Below are positions 50,014-52,813 of a stretch of 52,813 bases of DNA, piece by piece. Under the pieces are notes generated by a model. It had not been told where the DNA came from. It did not search any database and saw only the letters and a list, made by a program, of their open reading frames with translations. This DNA is from Nitrosomonas sp. (GTDB lineage: Bacteria > Pseudomonadota > Gammaproteobacteria > Burkholderiales > Nitrosomonadaceae). The translations under genes were made by a program, and so were the position numbers. The number at the start of each line of letters is the position of its first letter. Positions within the stretch are counted from its first letter, which is position 1. The stretch spans positions 1 through 52,813 of the forward strand of contig JAJFJG010000066.1 in NCBI GenBank assembly GCA_021774265.1, read 5' to 3'.

Positions 50014-51495
50014 TCATTTCTTGAGGACTTCTGGGTATGGGTACAAAACATTTAGCGCGACACTCTTGCCGGCTGATTCTACGATACGTACATGATCGCG
50101 CTTAAACTCACGGGCATGGCGTAGGCCGCAGGAATGTGCAATCATGTTGATTTCCTTATTTACATTGGTCGCATAGTTGGCGACGCGTAAATACTTCTCT
50201 TGAACGACCAACCCATTCTGTAAACGTTTGTTATGTGTCGTGACGCCGGTAGGGCAAGTATTCTTATGGCAGCGCATCGCCTGGATACAACCCAGTGAGA
50301 ACATGAAGCCACGTGCTGTATTAACGAAGTCTGCACCGACGGAGAGTGCCCATGCACCTTGTACTGAAGTGACGAGTTTGCCCGCTGCAATTACGTGGAT
50401 CCGGTCTTTGAGTCCTGACTCTATTAATGAGTCAACCACACGTGGTAATGCTTCAGTAATCGGCAAGCTGACCGAATCGATCAAAGTCTGAGGCGCTGCG
50501 CCACTACCTCCCTCGCCACCATCAATGGTTAAAAAATCAGGAGCATAATCAAGACCACGACGATTAATGACTTCACACAACTCATTGATGAAATGCCAGC
50601 CACCAATGGCTGTTTTAACACCGACTGGGCGACCCGTAAGGTCCCGAATGTAATGAATTTTATCCAATAATTCGTCAATATTGCCAATGTCTTGGTGTCG
50701 ATTTGGGCTGATGGAGTCCTTAAATGCCTCAATGCCACGAATCTCGGCAATCTCGTGAGTTATTTTGCTGCCCGGCAACATGCCGCCTTTTCCTGGTTTG
50801 GCGCCTTGTGACAGTTTAATTTCAAATGCGCTGGCTACCTTGCCTAGTGCCTTCGCGCGTGTCGGTGAGAAGTCACCATTTCTATCTCGAATGCCGTATT
50901 TGGCTGTGCCAATTTGTACGATAATATCGCAATCGCCTTCTTGGTGATGGGGTGCGAGTCCGCCTTCACCCGTGTTTAACCAACATCCTGCTTTAGCTGC
51001 ACCTAACGACAGTGCGCGTACGGCGGGTGCTGACAGTGCGCCAAAACTCATGCCGCTGATGTTAATGATCGACTTGGCTTCGAAAGGGTGTTTGCAATAA
51101 TGATTGCCAATCGTGAGAGATGGTGTTGGTAATTGACTTTCTTCTAGGATTGGGAAAGCCGCATTAACAAAAATAACAGAGCCAGGTTCGCGTAAATCAT
51201 AGGTGGAACCAAAACCAACCAAACTACTTTTGTTTTTTGCGCTTTTATAAACCCATGCCCTGGTGGCGCGGTTAAAAGGCATTTCATCCCGATCGCTGGC
51301 AAAGAAATATTGCCTGAGATATTTCCCCTGATTTTCCAGAATGAAACGTAGCCGTCCAATGACTGGATAGTTGCGCAGCACAGAATGTTTTTTTTGGGTT
51401 ACGTCCTGGATGAACCAGAGTAATATTAAGCCGACGATAATAAGGCCTAACATAGCGCCAAAGCTAACGATGACAATGTCTAATACACTGGGCAT
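50014..51495 (-). CDS. FMN-binding glutamate synthase domain protein
   Basis: 493 residues. An N-terminal transmembrane helix (about 8-29) precedes a GltS FMN-binding domain: GGEGGSGAAPQTLIDSVSLP binds FMN, and CIQAMRCHKNTCPTG supplies the cysteines of the 3Fe-4S cluster. It lacks the amidotransferase domain of GltB, so it is the stand-alone membrane-anchored subgroup with unclear substrate. Near 250-260 GAKPGKGGMLPGSKI is the conserved loop. Confidence 0.9.
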   Translation of the reverse strand: MPSVLDIVIVSFGAMLGLIIVGLILLWFIQDVTQKKHSVLRNYPVIGRLRFILENQGKYLRQYFFASDRDEMPFNRATRAWVYKSAKNKSSLVGFGSTYDLREPGSVIFVNAAFPILEESQLPTPSLTIGNHYCKHPFEAKSIINISGMSFGALSAPAVRALSLGAAKAGCWLNTGEGGLAPHHQEGDCDIIVQIGTAKYGIRDRNGDFSPTRAKALGKVASAFEIKLSQGAKPGKGGMLPGSKITHEIAEIRGIEAFKDSISPNRHQDIGNIDELLDKIHYIRDLTGRPVGVKTAIGGWHFINELCEVINRRGLDYAPDFLTIDGGEGGSGAAPQTLIDSVSLPITEALPRVVDSLIESGLKDRIHVIAAGKLVTSVQGAWALSVGADFVNTARGFMFSLGCIQAMRCHKNTCPTGVTTHNKRLQNGLVVQEKYLRVANYATNVNKEINMIAHSCGLRHAREFKRDHVRIVESAGKSVALNVLYPYPEVLKK

Positions 51496-51556
51496 GTTGT
51501 TTCCTCAAATACTCAAGTTAAGATAGCTATAGTATGCAAATTTAAACAGGTACTTC

Positions 51557-52399
51557 ATGAGTTTAACAGAAGAAATTGAAATAAATGTAAGGAGAGGGCT
51601 GGCTGAAGATATTGGCTCGGGTGATTTAACTGCATTATTGGTTGAAAATAACACAACCCTTCATGCCAAAATCATTAGTCGCGACGATGCAGTCGTGTGT
51701 GGAACACAATGGTTTGATGCCTCATTCCATCAACTATCACCTGATGTTTCAATTCGTTGGCATGTTCAAGATGGCGATAAAGTTTGCAAAGAACAGCTTC
51801 TCTGTGAAATTGAGGGGTGTGCCCGTGTATTGCTGACAGCGGAACGCACTGCGTTAAATTTCCTGCAAACCCTTTCTGCCGTTGCGACTAAAACACGGCA
51901 GTATGTAGATTTAGTCTCTACTACCCATACAAAAATTGTTGATACCCGAAAAACATTGCCTGGGCTACGTTTGGCGCAAAAATATGCGGTTAAATGTGGT
52001 GGCGGGGCTAATCATCGCTTAGGGTTATATGATGGCATTCTCATCAAAGAGAATCACATTATTGCTGCGGGCGGTATTGAACAAGCGTTGAATCAAGCAA
52101 AATCAATTAAACCCTCATCAGACGTGTTTATACAAATCGAGGTGGAGTCGCTTGATGAGCTGCAGTGCGCATTAAGAGCAGGCGCCGAAATGATTTTGTT
52201 GGACAATTTTAGTCTGAGTCAACTACGTGAAGCGGTTGATTTATCTAAACAGCTTGAAAATGGCCTTGTATTATTAGAAGCATCTGGAAATATCACGTTA
52301 GACACCATTAAGGCAGTGGCTGAAACCGGCGTGGATAGAATCTCAATTGGTAGCTTAACCAAAGACGTGAAAGCAGTTGATTTATCTATGCGGTTCTAG
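51557..52399 (+). CDS. nadC: Nicotinate-nucleotide pyrophosphorylase (quinolinate phosphoribosyltransferase)
   Basis: 280 residues. Converts quinolinate and PRPP to nicotinate mononucleotide in NAD synthesis. EDIGSGDLTA, AERTALNFLQTLSAVAT, DTRKTLPGLRLAQKYAVKCGG and HRLGLYDGILIKENHI are family motifs; the ligand-binding EVESLDEL and LDNFSLSQL follow. nadA and nadB are not in the window. Confidence 0.96.
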   Translation: MSLTEEIEINVRRGLAEDIGSGDLTALLVENNTTLHAKIISRDDAVVCGTQWFDASFHQLSPDVSIRWHVQDGDKVCKEQLLCEIEGCARVLLTAERTALNFLQTLSAVATKTRQYVDLVSTTHTKIVDTRKTLPGLRLAQKYAVKCGGGANHRLGLYDGILIKENHIIAAGGIEQALNQAKSIKPSSDVFIQIEVESLDELQCALRAGAEMILLDNFSLSQLREAVDLSKQLENGLVLLEASGNITLDTIKAVAETGVDRISIGSLTKDVKAVDLSMRF

Positions 52400-52406
52400 G
52401 AGGTAT

Positions 52407-52484
52407 TGACTCACACGCGATTAGATTTTTAGAGTATTAATATGTGTGAATTCACTCAAATCTAATAAGAAATAAAGTGAGTCA
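52407..52484. other. Nested inverted repeats after nadC
   Basis: Outer arms TGACTCAC (52407-52414) and GTGAGTCA (52477-52484) enclose inner arms ATTAGATTT (52420-52428) and AAATCTAAT (52458-52466). It may be the nadC transcript end, a structured RNA or the end of the adjacent insertion sequence. No U-tract is present. Confidence 0.5.
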
Positions 52485-52612
52485 GAAAGAACCCCTCTAT
52501 TATTAGAAAGTATTGCTCTCTACCTCGGACTTGAATAGTCAATCTGCGAGCCTGTCAGAAAACACGCAATAATCAGAGATAATATACGAAACAGTTAATG
52601 ATGAATTGTTAG

Positions 52613-52813
52613 ATGAGTAAAAGTGACCAAAGCACGCTATTTCTCACATTAGACGCACTGATTCCAGCGTACCACCCTTACCGTAAATTGGAACGACTAT
52701 TACCATTTGATCAGCTCAGTCAATCTTATCATTCACTTTATTCATATAAAGGCCAAAGAAAAAAGTACTGAATTTGCATTACGGGCACTGGTGCTGCAAT
52801 TTCATGAGGATCT
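52613..52813 (+). mobile_element. 5' part of an IS transposase (DUF772/IS5-like), frameshifted, cut by window edge
   Basis: From ATG 52613 the frame reads MSKSDQSTLFLTLDALIP, AYHPYRKLERLLPFDQLSQS, then stops at 52769-52771. The +1 frame continues the protein as KEKSTEFALRALVLQFHEDL to the window edge. One surplus base near 52753 (GGCCAAAG) explains the break. The sequence resembles N-termini of DUF772-type transposases. The terminal repeat cannot be fixed. Confidence 0.65.

Noticed and set aside
52752..52771. Programmed -1 frameshift at the A-AAA-AAG heptamer of the right-edge IS
   Set aside because: The heptamer is in phase, but the continuing homology is in the +1 frame, so -1 slippage would not restore the protein.

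Overview
The window reads as a core-genome segment of a moderately AT-rich gammaproteobacterium. The protein families and gene orders (mrcA/pilMNOPQ, bioBFHCD, ilvBHC-psd-pssA-leuA, hfq-hflX-hflKC-hisZ-purA) fit a Methylophaga/Cycloclasticus-like or other Thiotrichales-type lineage, with some neighbourhoods also seen in betaproteobacteria. This placement is from family knowledge only; no search was run. No rRNA, tRNA or CRISPR array was recognised.

Left edge (1-2002): a decayed accessory patch. It holds the tail of a frameshifted IS256-type transposase, a trypsin-like protease pseudogene that has lost the stretch carrying the catalytic serine, a 143-bp element with 25-bp inverted ends, and a membrane-anchored rhodanese. 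2003-9416: penicillin-binding protein 1A divergent from the type IV pilus alignment/secretin operon pilMNOPQ. 9408-10604: trmL and comF on the minus strand. 10684-15182: a complete, tightly packed biotin operon bioB-F-H-C-D. 15204-16602: a frameshifted small secreted protein and proline iminopeptidase. 16760-22581: a compact same-strand group of a small unknown protein, patatin phospholipase, TerC protein, universal stress protein, class II cyclic-nucleotide phosphodiesterase and a GAF-domain PilB/GspE-like ATPase. This group converges on the major pilin gene pilA, which has a sigma-54 promoter.

23358-28769: glnE, a nitrilase-family amidase and tldD. 28863-35965: branched-chain amino acid synthesis (ilvB, ilvH, ilvC, leuA) with phospholipid genes psd and pssA in between, then a TlpA-like thioredoxin. 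36000-40156: lytic transglycosylase, proS, rppH and a di-haem cytochrome c peroxidase. 40447-47243: hfq, hflX, hflK, hflC, DUF2065, hisZ, purA and a GNAT acetyltransferase. 47313-52399: small secreted proteins, the ABC-F protein YbiT, a glutamate-synthase-domain flavoprotein and nadC. The right edge enters a second, frameshifted IS transposase.

Functionally, the window joins type IV pilus assembly (pilMNOPQ, pilA, a second-messenger-linked ATPase, and comF as a possible DNA-uptake link), cofactor synthesis (biotin, NAD), amino acid synthesis and RNA/protein quality control. I see no obvious undescribed defence or mobile system. The most interesting leads are the phosphodiesterase/GAF-ATPase/pilA neighbourhood, several small ORFs and leader-like peptides, and the inverted-repeat elements.
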